Shown here: piece by piece, positions 35,466 through 47,801 of the stretch
How positions within the stretch are numbered: position 1 is the stretch's first letter
Layout: the number at the start of each line of letters is the position of its first letter
From: Amphiura filiformis
Lineage: Eukaryota > Echinodermata > Ophiuroidea > Amphilepidida > Amphiuridae
Length of the DNA: 64,000 bases
Direction: 5' to 3'
NCBI RefSeq assembly: GCF_039555335.1
Contig: NC_092631.1
Coordinates: 5,299,501-5,363,500 of the forward strand
Position numbers and translations under genes: made by a program
The notes under the pieces: generated by a model
Told to the model about the DNA's origin: nothing
The model's input: the letters and a program-made list of their open reading frames with translations, nothing else
Databases searched by the model: none

Positions 35466-36213
35466 CTGACTAAGGCTACTGACAATAGCCGGGGTAATTG
35501 ATTTCTCGCTGTGTGAGTAAGCTTGTATATACGACATTGCGGTCAATGGTTATACTGCCTCCACTTGAATAGTGAGTGCCGCTATAGCCTGCTGCGCGCT
35601 GTAGTCCATACAGGACCAACGCAATACTAAAATTAGAGTTTTGGTCAAATTTTGAGTTCAAAGCGCACGGCCAATTTTCAAAGCGCACGCTAACGACTAT
35701 CATATCTGTTCAACACGTATTTTCAAGTGTATGAGACCACATCTGGTTTCTTGAGACGAAATCATTTACGGGAGATATTCATCATTTTCTAACCCAGTAT
35801 CCGAAGATTTTCGTCTGATATCAAAATCGTGCATAGCAATTCACGTGTATCGATCCCGTGTATTCATTTTAGTGTCTCTGCTGCACCAAATAATTATTAG
35901 CCAGGCGATGTCGGTGTGTGGGCGGAACCAGCGAACCAGAAGGGTCGTCATCAATAATGCAAGAGGGCAGGGAAAAACATTGTTGTTGTGTTTAGCACTG
36001 ATAAATCGACAGGTTTTTAACGATTTCTTATGAAATACGTCGATTTGGAACGTCAGATTTCAGGATGCTAATTAGAAAAATATGATCTATCATAATGATA
36101 CCAAAATCTCATTAACGATGCGGTAAGTCGGGGACGAGGCTAATTTGGTGAAGGACTTGTAATGCTTTACCAGGTAAGAATAAGATGACCTTATACACTG
36201 ATCCTACTTCGCC
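35466..36213. other. no recognised feature
   Basis: Several short ORFs, none with recognisable domains. Confidence 0.4.
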
Positions 36214-36585
36214 ATTACTGACAAGCGGCTAGGGGACGCAGGGGTAACCTTGTCAATCAATGGTTATTCTATTGTCCGCCAAAGTTTAAAGCCAGTGACA
36301 TCACCAATACGTTTACCCATGGTCAATCCAATCGATAGGCAATTATCCCATTATGGTAGGGCTAGAGCGCGAGCACCACTGCGAAATTGACCAAGTTTAA
36401 CTCGTGCGCATAAACTTGCATGGAATAAAAGTTTAATAAATATAAAATATTACAATTTGAAATGAAATAAAAGATTATTAATAATGATAACAATGAATAG
36501 TTATCACAATGTTAAAATTCATTCATTCATTTTTTATTTCATATATAGGGGCCTACATATTAAAAATAATAATATTGGCTACAAG

Positions 36586-36599
36586 CATCATCATCATCA

Positions 36600-36634
<35 letters not shown>

Positions 36635-36637
36635 ATG

Positions 36638-36671
<34 letters not shown>
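36586..36671 (+). repeat. (CAT)n microsatellite
   Basis: A CAT/ATC run with one interruption; the His-rich ORF through it is a by-product. Confidence 0.95.
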
Positions 36672-36672
<1 letters not shown>

Positions 36673-37213
36673 ATAATAATAATAATAATAGTATAAAATA
36701 AATATTAAAATTGTAAACTTTCAAACTTTATGTTATAAAGTTATGTAATGAGTTAAATCATTGGCCATTTATTATGGCCTATAGTATTCAGATACCACAT
36801 AATCTAGCCTACATTTTAATGTGAAAGTTGAAAGACCATGATAGTTGAACATAGTTCAAAATTGAATAAAACAATATATAAAATAATAACAATAATAATA
36901 TTGCTACACTAAATATATGAGAATAAATAAATACGTATTACTAAAAACAAGAAATCTTGCTATTTCTATAAATTTGAAAACACATAAGATTTAATATCCT
37001 GCTTTTTTTAAAAACCAAATAAACGTTTTCAACTGAGATGTAGGCCTAGGTATTTTCGTCTCAGATTCTCAAGTTATATAACAAGTTAAAATATTCATTC
37101 TGTCAGTGTGCGGGACAGGCCTACAAGATGTTACGAAATGGTATATTTAACATGTTTAATTTATAGGCCTATGATAAAAAAATGTTTTTCTTTAATTAAA
37201 AAAAAATCCTGTA

Positions 37214-37642
37214 TTATATACTTCATTAATATATTCTTGTTCATTGATTGGTTAAAAGTGGATCACATGACTAAAAATAGTTCTGCCATCAGTACTCCTA
37301 TCCGTAAATAGTACCTCTAAGCCGTAAATAGTATTTTCAATGTCCCGGATGAGCCGTAAATAGTACCTCCAAGCCGTAAATAGTACTTTTGACCATGCCT
37401 TCCGCGTGCGCGCATTCGATGCGACGGAACAGTTAACGCACGCGAAACTGCCATAGCGTGATTTCGCGCTGCTGTAATTGGTTAGCCCGATTTTAGGCTA
37501 TTCGATTTTTTTGAAGGGCAAAATATAGGTTTTGCTTAAACTGGCCGTGCTGTTCACTCAGGATAGAAGCTGGAGAGTCAAAACATCAAATAATTTTCTT
37601 TTAACCAATCAATGAACAAAGAACATATTAATGAAGTATATA
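37214..37642. mobile_element. ~430-bp inverted-repeat element with GCCGTAAATAGTAC words
   Basis: 37214-37257 and 37599-37642 are near-perfect reverse complements (around TTCATTGATTGGTTAAAA). Inside, CCGTAAATAGTA occurs four times (37302, 37322, 37354, 37374). Confidence 0.65.
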
Positions 37643-37676
37643 AAACAAATATATAGGCTACTGCCTTTATCCGAAG

Positions 37677-37794
37677 TTCTGGTTAAAACTATGGTCCCTC
37701 GTTGAGATCAATTAATACTATTTTCCTTCGGGGCTGCGCCCCGAAGGAAAATAGTACTATTGATCTCACCTTGGGCCCATAGTTTTAACCAGAA
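37677..37794. repeat. 118-bp palindrome with 3-base centre
   Basis: The two arms (about 55 bp, few mismatches) meet at GGGC-TGC-GCCC. The strand would fold into one long hairpin. Confidence 0.88.
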
Positions 37795-38616
37795 CCTCTC
37801 ATGGTAGTATATATTTGTATATTATTATAGTATATAATATTATCATCATTTTATTATTATTATTATTTCGGTGGTTTTTTTTAAATCGTAATCATTAAGA
37901 ATAAATTAAGTCATGACATCCTGCTGCTGAATCCAGCCTACCAGGTAGGCCCTACCTGGCTGAATCCCCGGGGCTGAATCGTAAAGTTTTAAAGCATGCC
38001 GCCATATACGATCTTGATCTTATTTTTATCGATATACATCGATCACTTATCGGATTAAGTATTGGACACAATAGATGAAGTATTTGATTGACAAGGTTAC
38101 CCCTGCGTCCCCTAGCCGCTTGTCATTACTGCGGTGTCCCCGATGTGAAACTGTGGTGTCCCCGGGGTCGGGTTTTCCATCCATTATTTACTGTGTGCTG
38201 CTATACAGAGATATTCAATACAGTCATTAGTATTGAATTACGAATTCAATCTACCGCTCTGGTACATCTGTGTTTCCGTCAATAGAGGGCCAAATACAGT
38301 AAACGCCTCTCAGATTTGTGTATGCTGTGCATGTACACTGCCCAAAAAGCTGTACATGTACACTGCCCAAAAAGAAACGTGTCATGGGCACATGACGCAC
38401 ATCCCACATCCATGACGCACAATATTATGTAAAATAGCTTAAAATGTACATGTAGAGTGGAGCAAATTTTTTTCTCTTCTTTATTGTATACCGGTACTTG
38501 ATTTTAGAATTTTTTTAATTTACGTAATATATTACTATTAGGCCTTATATTATAGTATTACAAGTACCTTTACAAAGAGCGAAATATTAAAGTAAAGATA
38601 AATTGTTTTTTTACAG

Positions 38617-38697
38617 AACGATTTTGTGACTTTGCAGTTTGCTCTGGTAGGGGCAATTTCCAGGCACTATGATCTTTCGGTGTATGGAGACGATACG
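38617..38697 (+). CDS. gene copy A, penultimate exon (27 codons, phase 0/0)
   Basis: This exon is preceded by a pyrimidine-rich TTTTTTACAG acceptor and followed by a GTATAT donor. It encodes NDFVTLQFALVG...VYGDDT in phase 0. The same exon, of identical length and phase, recurs at 44749-44829 with about 70% identical residues, which is good evidence that it is real coding sequence under constraint. The protein family is not recognised. Upstream exons of this gene were not found in the window. Confidence 0.75.
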
Positions 38698-39585
38698 GTA
38701 TATTTTTTTCTTATGTTTGACTTATTTCGTTAAAATAAAATTGAACTCGTCATTAATTAAGGTCGATTAAGATGTTTAATAAACGCATAAAAAGTCCCAC
38801 TGCAAATGCATGTGAGATTGGCCGTATAAAAATTAGATTGCGATTTGCATTTTTGATACAAACGCACAGTGTGTACGTACGGTCCACGTTGATATTGACA
38901 TTGTGTACGGCGTCACGACGGTTCGTGCAACGCGCCTAATTTTCACTACCACGAAAAAGTCTCATTTTGAAAGTAAAATCATGATATATGGATGTAGTAC
39001 TGGTCCTTAAATCTACCAAAGTATTTGGGTTTTTTTAGCAACTATTTGCGAAGCACTGAAATACATTACAATTAATTTTAAGCAGCATTTACGATGCGGT
39101 TTTTAGTCAAAATCAAAATCATGCTGTATTGAAGTAGACATAAGACCCGGACACCACTAAAATCCAAATGCTTCGCCCTCTTGTGACCAGATCAGATGTT
39201 AGTCTTTGTTCCCCAGCCGCATTGTTATCCTTCGTGACGAAGGAGTACAATCCAGTTTGGAACCGAGACTAGCAATATGTACGTACGTTTTGAATGCCGT
39301 ATTAACGCACGGTCTACGCAGCACGAATGGAACATGGCAAGTTTGAGTTGGTAGTAGCTACTTACACTATTTATATGAGGGCATAAAATGGTAGCGTGAT
39401 GTTTGTAGATACTTACAAAAAATATGAGCGTGTAAGAAGGTTCCACAATACCGATGAGCGTAAAATGGCACTGTGACTGTTCATTGTTAATCATTTTCCA
39501 TTATTTGAAATGTGGTGTCCTAGCCCACTATATTCTGTGATAGCCAAAACTTTTTGTCATTTTATTTTTTTATATTTTCTAACAG

Positions 39586-39816
39586 ATATTAGATGAACTA
39601 CATCCTCATATAAGTTCCATGATGTCTAATCAAACCATTAAGCGCAAACCAGATGTTCATTGTCTAAAAGTCGACGTGGGCGCTCAAGGGCTACTACAGT
39701 ACACTCAAATTCAGTTCTTCAAAATGCTTGCATCAAGGGGATTCACTATGAAAGGATGTAATGTTATGCCATATCCTGCTCCTAGACCACAGTATGAGTT
39801 TTTCTTTGCACGATGA
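39586..39816 (+). CDS. gene copy A, last exon (76 residues plus stop)
   Basis: Acceptor TTTTCTAACAG at 39575-39585; the phase-0 exon runs to TGA at 39814-39816. It encodes ILDELHPHIS...KRKPDVHCLKV...YTQIQFFKMLASRGFTMKG...RPQYEFFFAR. The intron from 38698 to 39585 is 888 bp. The copy at 48502-48720 ends in the same way and the 3' flanks are also alike (CAATGGATC after both stops), so the 3' UTRs are homologous. The product is unrecognised; the pair forms the C-terminal ~103 residues of a soluble-looking protein with no membrane segment. Confidence 0.78.
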   Translation: MLDELHPHISSMMSNQTIKRKPDVHCLKVDVGAQGLLQYTQIQFFKMLASRGFTMKGCNVMPYPAPRPQYEFFFAR

Positions 39817-40247
39817 CAATGGATCTACAACGTGAAATGGCTTTAATAATTATTACATGATAACTTTTTTGTTCATACTATACTTAGTCTGTATGCAATA
39901 TTTGGTGCTATACGTATTTTGCCGCTGACTAAATAGCTCTAAATGTTTGATGAACTCGGTTGTCTAACCGCTTCCTCGGTGCTCCAATTTGTTTCTACCA
40001 ATAAGATGTCTGTTGCTTCTTCATTGAAATGACAATCTGCTGCAATATCAAATGATGAATTAACCAATCAAGGGATCACAGACTTTCAGGCCTCTTCTTG
40101 GCCTTTCCTGTGATTCCTTCACTCTCACTTGTATTATGATTTTGTATGTATCCTATGTTCTTTGCTATTTGATGAGTGAAAAATAAATGAATGAATGAAT
40201 GAATAGAAACACTCTCTGCTTAGAGCCTAAGGCTAGACTTAGGCGTT
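39817..40247 (+). other. 3' flank of gene copy A, then a LINE-like 3' tail (TGAA)n at ~40184-40204
   Basis: The first ~130 bp match the flank of copy B. The later part ends in AAATAAATGAATGAATGAATG, the sort of short tandem tail LINE/SINE copies leave. A candidate poly-A signal for the gene is not clear. Confidence 0.4.
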
Positions 40248-40604
40248 GTGCAATAAATATGAGCCCCCGGGGTAAAATTTCCAAATGGCGTGCCATAAAT
40301 TGCTTGCCCTCCCTCTCGGCCTGCCAAAAATCGTTTACCAATTTGCAAACTTTAAATATATGTATGATGCAAGCTTAGCAAGCAGGAAATTGTGCATTTT
40401 TGACAGTTTCTGTAAAGTTTTTCTAAGCCTTTTTAGAGCATGTTAGTTAAAGGGTGCACCGTAAATGTGTGCCAAAAATTGCTTGTCACCCCTCTCGGCC
40501 TGCCAAAATTACTTGCCCCAACCCCTCTCGGCCTGCCAAAAATATTTTGTCCCCCCCCCCCCCTCTGCCATTTTACCAACCCTCCGGGCTCATAATTATT
40601 GCAC
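40248..40604. mobile_element. 357-bp MITE, GTGCAATAAATATGAGCCC termini
   Basis: The left terminus GTGCAATAAATATGAGCCC is mirrored by GGGCTCATAATTATTGCAC. The interior repeats CCCTCTCGGCCTGCCAAAA three times, with a partial C-rich copy. Confidence 0.8.
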
Positions 40605-42040
40605 ATCCTCTAAGTTTAAAGAATACATTCCCTCATTTCAAATGATAAGTTTTGGTTTCTCTTTTGTTCAGAAACCAAACAGCAAGGTATTAAAAAGTAG
40701 AGCAGATCTGATCTGTAATCATAACACTATTGTGCTGGAGGACACAGTATAAGGTATATAACCAGGGATCGATATAACCATAAGTATATAATGGCCAATT
40801 GTGCTAGCTATCGGATATCTATCACTGCGGGCGGTAGTTGATGATCTTTGAAATCTGATTTAGTCTTACTTCAGATAAGTATGTCGTAGGTGGCATACTT
40901 TCATGTCACCTTATAATTATACCCCGAGTTCTAGGGCTAGAAATCATGCGCGTATATTCAGGCATGAGAATTTTCCTGCTTTTTCGGGATTTCCTGCTTT
41001 TTTGTGGTCCAAATTTCCGCACTTTCTTTTTAATTTCAGCCCGCTTTTGGCCTTTTTAGTCTCATTTCACACGCGTTTTTTCATGGATGATCATTCTCAT
41101 GCCTGTATATTGAGAGGGGACTATGTTTGTTTGTATGAAACACAAACGATGCATGATGCTGGAGATTATTTGATTATGAATTAGTTTATTGTGCCCGATA
41201 AGCACAACCCATACCTCTTACCTTAGGCTCCCCTCTCCCCACCTATATAACCCCCTCTTCCGTAAGTGTCTCCTTCCCCTCTTCGCCTCCCCTTCATTCG
41301 ATATCTCCTCTATCTCGAACTCTCCTCTCCCTTTCCTTTCCACTTCCATCTGTTTCTCTTTCTCCTTCCCCTTACACCCCCACACACCATCTTTCCCCTC
41401 TCTCCCTCTCCTCATTTTATAGTGTCTCGAGTAATAAATAAAAGTCAATTTAAACCGATATTGGAAGTCATATAGCTTTCTATTATATCGATCATATGCA
41501 TGCGATATACATATAAATAAATAAGTGTATAATAGTGTATATATCACTCAAGTGTCTATTCTCAGGGTATTCTTTTGAAATATTTCGGTGGTCTATATTT
41601 TTTCACAGTGAAATAAGCCTTGGCTATTTCCAAAACTAAATCACGCTTTCAAATGTAGATTGACTTGTGCGACTCCTCTGAATATTGCACTGCGATATTT
41701 AAATAAAAACATCTTTTGTATACTAATAATTTGATCAAGGTAACTTCAAACCGGATTTCCGATTACATACCAAACTGAATTAAAAACCGAAACAGCTTGC
41801 TACAAATTTTAAGTTTCTAACAAGGTTACAGACAAAGAAATCGATAGCTATCGATAATGACGTCAGTTAAGAGCTTAGGCAGGATAATAGGAAACCACGT
41901 GACCAAAACCAAAACTCAAACCATTGAAATAGTAGATATCGATGATCAAACTTAATATTTGAAATGACCGAATCCTTGCATCGATCGAAAACATCGAACA
42001 TCGACTGGGGAATGCGACAACTCCATTAGCCACATTATAT
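40605..42040. other. intergenic; pyrimidine-rich tract at 41225-41420
   Basis: No supported gene. The CT-rich tract yields long overlapping ORFs on both strands that are compositional artefacts. Confidence 0.5.
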
Positions 42041-42302
42041 CAATTGAGTGGCCCAGTATAAAAACGGCCCATGGCACATTTTTGAAAAATAGAGGGCGAT
42101 GTTGAAAAATGTCAAAGGTCACCAAAGGTCATCCATACAAACATAACACATCATGAATGTAACTCGGGAATGTTGTCAATTTAATCTTTTAAGCATCAAA
42201 TTTCTTATGTATTTTATTGAACATTCGTACATTTACAGTGCCGATTTCTCCCAATGACGAAAAATGTGCCATGGGCCGTTTTTATACTGGGCCACTCAAT
42301 TG
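42041..42302. mobile_element. 262-bp MITE with ~42-bp TIRs
   Basis: CAATTGAGTGGCCCAGTATA begins the left TIR and its complement ends the right one. The TIRs are near-perfect through GGCCCATGGCACATTTTT. Confidence 0.88.
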
Positions 42303-43104
42303 AAGGCATGGCTGCAGCAGTCCGGGATTGGTATCCTAAACCTCTTAACACTTGAGAAACCAGGCTCATCGAGGATGTCATATTGTGATGTTAACTGAAC
42401 ATGACGCAATATGAAATATTGTACATAAACACAGCATTAAGAAGCTTATGAATATATAAATAATTTAAGTTTTATCTGAAAAAATATAGTCGATTTATGT
42501 CTTTTTAAATTTGTTTTTAAGTAATATTTTATTCAAATTACAATTGTTGACGTCTGCCCAAATTGTATTACAATAATATAAATAATATTCATCTTGTGTA
42601 AGAAATGTTTTTATGTATTTCCAAAGTTTATCTTTATCTTCTGCAGTGAACTATGGTGTGACTAACAAGGTTGTAATGAATCATTAATACCAACTTTCAA
42701 TACTTGATAACTAATTACCCCAGGCAAACTTGGCTTTGTTATAAACTGTTCATCTCAGGGATAGATAAAGAATTCCGTTGGAACTGGAACCGTCAAGAAG
42801 AAATGGTTAGAACTTTTATTAGGATCATACAATTTTCATTATGGCGAAAAAAAACCCGGTTTTCAGATTAAAATTTATTACAAATTTATGTAGAATGTAA
42901 GAAATGCTAGTTGTAATGAAAGTGGTTGTTTTGTGTTCGTAATTTTTTTATGGAACTTAAGGCCATAAACCTATTTGTTCATAATCATAAATGTTGAACA
43001 ATAAAGAAAGCATGAACATAATATACTGTAGTAGTATGTCTTATTTTGTTAGATTGATTGTAATATCTTTGTAATGTGACGATGAATAAAACAATATATA
43101 GAAC
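42303..43104. other. no recognised feature
   Basis: AT-rich; possible upstream exons of gene copy B would fall in this region, but none could be supported. Confidence 0.4.
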
Positions 43105-43845
43105 TACCCATGCAGTATTGTAACTACATGTATCCACACAACACAGGGGCACTCATAATAAGCAATTGAACCCTACTGGTAGCGCTGTGTTGTAGCTATA
43201 GGAGATGAACTACATTGTAGTTAGCGTCATATATGAAAAAGTATAAAAGCCATGATTTTAGTACTTGGTCTATGTTTCAATTACTTATTCTTTTCAAAAT
43301 ATCTGAATTTTCAACCCGGTACAAGCTTTAATAACGGGGGAGCATGCATTTGTATGAGAAAGGAAATATACCATCTTATCCAAACTCCCGTGTTAATCCA
43401 ATGCACATTTTGCTTCACCGGGCCGCCCTGACTTGGTCGCGTTTGGAAGAGGAGTGCCACCAAATTTAGTACTTTCTGTCAATTAAGTATGGTTTATTTT
43501 CTACATGTCAATCTTTAAATTATTAGCATAGTCCTTATAATAACGGTGGAGCGCCTTGATGAGTAACTGATAGCAAACCAGTGAAAAATCCCCAAAACTC
43601 AGTCAGTGGAGCTCCACCCGTACATGTCAATAGCGTCATTATCGATTGGATTAGTCGACCGTAGCGGACAATTCGATCGCTCATTGGATTAATATTATCA
43701 CGTGCGTGGTAAGAAATGTGCATTGGACAATCGATTACTATAATGGTTTAGTACTGCATATTTCGGTTTAATCTCCACTAAGCGGGTTTATGGCTGAAAA
43801 GGTCACGGTGAATTTGCTGTGGACAAAACTGCACTATGTTCAGAC
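43105..43845 (-). mobile_element. ~0.74-kb non-autonomous element, copy 2 (inverted)
   Basis: Reverse-complement match to 29341-30083 over its whole length, with scattered substitutions and small indels. Its ORF at 43535-43723 (minus) is open in the same frame as copy 1. Confidence 0.83.
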
Positions 43846-44748
43846 TTTGTCGATGGGGAATATAATTTCAACAAGTATTTGTTATTCAATCTGTTGCAAG
43901 TGATTTTTATCTTTTAACGAATATTTCCCGACGACAAAAAGTATTCGCCATTGAATATTTGACGTTGAATACTATCGCTTTCAAATTTTCGATGTCGCCA
44001 AAATAAATCGTTAGAACATCTAAATTACTTGAATCGATTGAATGAATACTTGTTTAGAATTAATTATTCGCCATTGAAAAAGTTACATCGAATACAGTAT
44101 GTATCCAAACATGTATATCAGTCCTATAGAGTGGTTTGGTCGGAGCTGGTCTATGATGTGTTCCCCACCCCACCCCACCCCGCCCGCAGCGGAGGCAAAA
44201 TATATGCACACAGGCAGTAATAGATAAAAGATCAAAACATCACACTGTAACATTGGTGTCTCAGCAATTGTCTTTCAACATTAAAGCTCACATGCGATTT
44301 GGTAGCCCAGTTAGTCGAATTTAAACAATCGCTCCGCAACTTGAAAATTGCTTCGATCCTCACGATTTCGCGGCTTTTCGGCTACTACATTTCATAAAGC
44401 AAGCAGAACTTTTATAACACTCTGCAGCAGACTGCATGCTTTGTCAGAGTTGAATGGACCAACGTGCATCTTTCAAAACTCCACGTTTTCTTACATAATA
44501 AGGCATTGAAGCTCATTGAGACCATACGCAACAATGTTTGATATTGTAAATTGGACCAGGTGTATATAGGCTACCAGTAATTTGTACAACTTTTTTTTAA
44601 ATTTCATAATTTTATTTCGATTATTATACACAGTTTTAGGAGGAATTTAGAAATGGTGAACACTGTTAGAAGTATCTTTACCAAAAGCTACATAAGTAGA
44701 GAATTTTGTTAAATTATTTATAGCTTTTTTTCTTACTTTATCTTACAG

Positions 44749-44829
44749 ACCGATTTTGTGACATTACACTTTGCTCTATCTGGTGGATTCTCCAGTCACT
44801 ATGATATGATGGTATATGGAGACGAAACG
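44749..44829 (+). CDS. gene copy B, penultimate exon (27 codons, phase 0/0)
   Basis: Acceptor TCTTACAG, donor GTATAT. It encodes TDFVTLHFALSG...MVYGDET, the same length and phase as 38617-38697. Most changes keep the reading frame and the hydrophobic pattern. This supports a tandem duplication of a real gene of unrecognised family. Confidence 0.75.
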
Positions 44830-45144
44830 GTATATTACTTTCTTACATTTCCTTAATTTTGTTTACAAGTTAAAAAAGAAAATGAAAAGGACATGAAGAA
44901 TAAAGAACGTGGAATTTAAGCAACGTGACAAGGTTCATTAGCGAAAAATATTAAAGCACTTAGTAAAACACCATTATATCCTACTCATTAAACGTAGTCA
45001 GTCGGCTTCGACTATATTTATAAATGTATGTTTTTATGCACGTGACCACCTCTGCGCTGCCATAACAGCTTATAGACAGTATGCCTCGAAGTGACCTTCT
45101 ACATAGTGGTCTTCATATACATTTGAATGCAACATGAGACTACT

Positions 45145-47801
45145 ATGGCAAGTATATTGCACAATAGAACAGAAAAACCTGGTTTTTCGTCGATAAAAAC
45201 CTGGTTTTTCACTCGAAAAACCTGGTTTTTCGATCGAAAAACCAGGTTTTTCAAATCGAAAACTAGGTTTATCAATTCGATTGTCAGAGTTTTTTGATAA
45301 ACTTGGTTTTTCGGCTGATAAACCAGGTTTATCAAAAACTATGACAATCAATCGATAAACTTGGTTTTCGATTTGATAAACCTGGTTTTTCAATCGAAAA
45401 CCAGGTTTTTCGAATTTGATTGTCATAGTTTTTGAGAAACCAGGTTTATCGGCCGAGAAACCTGGTTTTCACTGATAAACTTGGTTTTTCAATTCGATTG
45501 TCATAGTTTTTATTGATAAACCTGGTTTTCAATCAAAAACCAGGTTTTTCGAATTCGATTGTCATAGTTTTTGAAAAACCAGGTTTATCGACCGAGAAAC
45601 CTGGTTTTTCGCCGATAAACTTGGTTTTTCAATTCGATTGTCATAGTTTTTTTTGATAAACCTGGTTTTTCAATCGAAAAACCAGGTTTTTCGAATTTGA
45701 TTGTCATAGTTTTTGATAAACCAAGTTTATCGACCGAGAAACCTGGTTTTTCCCTGATAAACTTGGTTTTTCAATTCGATTGTCATAGTTTTTTTTTGAT
45801 AAACCTGGGTTTTCAATCGAAAAACCAGGTTTTCAAATTCGATTGTCATAGTTTTGAAAAACCAGGTTTATCGACCGAGAAACCTGGTTTTCGCCGATAA
45901 ACTTAGTTTTTCAATTCGATTGTCATAGTTTTTTGATAAACCTGGTTTTCAATCGAAAAACCAGGTTTTCGAATTCGATTGTCATAGTTTTGATTAACCT
46001 GGTTTATCAAAAAAACTATGACAATCGAATACTACTACTGCTTGCACTCCCCGATTGCACTTAGGCTAGATCCTCCAGGCCTCGAATACCGGTACTCACG
46101 CACGGCCGCTTCACTGTGTTGTATTGAGGACTGGAGCAGGGCCTGGACTGGAGCAAACAACGTTCGAAAATATGAATATTGAGTAGATTTTAATTACGTC
46201 ATTGATTTCAGAGACGGGAATATAAAAACAACAGACGCTTATGAAGCCGAGTGGATTTGCTGATTTATTGTGGTTTGTACGCTACAAAGGCCTACAAGGA
46301 GCTTGAAAACAAACTGTCGAGTACCACAACTTCGTACACGCATCGATTCCCCTGGTACTGTACACTCCATGCCAGCAAATTTTCAGCAATTTTCCGTCCG
46401 CCATTTAGTGATAAATCATGATGTGCTTACAGGTTTTTAACATGATATTGCTGAAATACCAGATTCAGGCGTGCTTGCCTTTATAAAATGGGGACGGAAA
46501 AAAGAAGAGAAAAGAGAAAAAGAAGGGAAGGAGAGGGAGAAAGAGAAGGGAAGGAGAAGGAGAGGGAAGAAAAGGGAAGGAAAAGGGAAAGAGAAGGAAA
46601 GGAGAGAAAGAGGAGGAAAGGGAAAGAAAGAAAGAGGGAGGAGAAGAAAAAGGGGAGAAGGAGATTTAACCCAAAATATTTCGGCTCACGCGCTACGCGC
46701 GCTCGTTATTTACCAAAACAAATAGACTCGCGTGCTACGCACGCGCGATATTGCGATAAAAAAGAATAGGGACGATAACGACGTTTTAGGGACGATAAAG
46801 ACGTTTACCCCCTCGGACTGAGAATGCTGGCTACGCGCCTGTTTGTGTATCTATACAGCACCCAAACCGGGTTCACAGATTCGGCGAGCAGGGCGCTCTA
46901 TCCTTTCTACCTCGTTGATCACACCATGCCCGCGCGCCATGAAGTGTGTCGCCATTACTAATGGTTTGGAAATTCCGGTTTTTCGAGGAGCATTCGATTG
47001 TCATACAATGTAGTTTTTGATAAACCTGGTTTTCGAATTCGATTGTCATAGTTTTTAAAAAACCAGGTTTATCGACCGAGAAACCTGGTTTTTCGAATTC
47101 GATTGTCGTAGTTTTGAAAAACCAGGTTTATCGACCGAGAAACCTGGTTTTCGTCGATAAACTTGGTTTTTCAAATCGATTGTCATAGTTTTTTTGATAA
47201 ACCTGGTTTTCAATCGAAAAACCAGTTGTCATAGTTTTTGAAAAACCAGGTTTATCGACCGAGAAACCTGGTTTTCGCCGATAAACTTGGTTTTTCAAAT
47301 CGATTGTCATAGTTTTTTTGATAAACCTGGTTTTCAATCGAAAAACATGGTTTTTCAAATTCGATTGTCATAGTTTTTGATAAACCAGGTTTATCGACCG
47401 ATAAACCTGGTTTTTCGCCGATAAACTTGGTTTTTCAAATCGATTGTCATAGTTTTTTGATAAACCTGGTTTTCAATCGAAAACCAGGTTTTCAAATTCG
47501 ATTGTCATAGTTTTTGATAAACCAGGTTTATCGACCGAGAAACCAGGTTTTCGAAAAACTATGACAATCGAATTCAAAAACCTGTTTTTCGTTTGAAAAA
47601 CCAGGTTTATCAGTGAAAAACCAAGTTTATCGGCGAAAAACCAGGTTTCTCGGCCGAAAAACCTGGTTTTTCACCGAAAAACCAGGTTTCTCGATCGAAA
47701 AACCAGGTTTTGCGATCGAAAAACCAGGTTTTGCGATCGAAAAACCAGGTTTATCTACGAAAAACCAGGTTTTCTGTTCTATTGTGCAATATACTTGCCA
47801 T
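45145..47801. mobile_element. 2.66-kb foldback element with palindromic satellite, 8-bp duplication AGACTACT
   Basis: AGACTACT flanks both ends (45137-45144 and 47802-47809). The termini ATGGCAAGTATATTGCACAA are inverted. The flanking satellites (45175-46030 and 46985-47780) are tandem, variably spaced palindromes AAACCTGGTTT / AAACCAGGTTT, joined by linkers such as ATTCGATTGTCATAGTTTTT and ATCGACCGAGAAAC. The central ~0.95 kb is non-repetitive except for a purine tract. There is no ORF with a known domain. The 8-bp duplication fits hAT-like or other 8-bp-duplicating transposases (inference). Confidence 0.88.
46490..46668 (+). repeat. polypurine tract (GA-rich)
   Basis: About 180 bases of almost pure A/G (AAAGAAGAGAAAAGAG...) in the unique centre of the foldback element. 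Confidence 0.93.

Larger units (their letters stand above)
36214..38130. repeat. 1.9-kb segment bounded by a 42-bp perfect inverted repeat
   Basis: 36219-36260 and 38084-38125 are exact reverse complements, around GGCTAGGGGACGCAGGGG. Outside and inside these 42 bp the similarity decays. It may be a TIR element or an inverted duplication; no transposase is seen. Confidence 0.65.

Noticed and set aside
36484..36696. His/Ser-rich ORF
   Set aside because: Translation of a CAT microsatellite.
41189..41547. Overlapping ORFs on both strands
   Set aside because: Low-complexity CT-rich tract; no codon structure or domain.
46471..46769. Lys/Glu/Arg-rich ORFs
   Set aside because: Translation of a polypurine tract.
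45175..47780. CRISPR-like array of short repeats
   Set aside because: Repeats are palindromic, variably spaced and in both orientations, inside an element with TIRs and a target duplication, in a eukaryotic intron.
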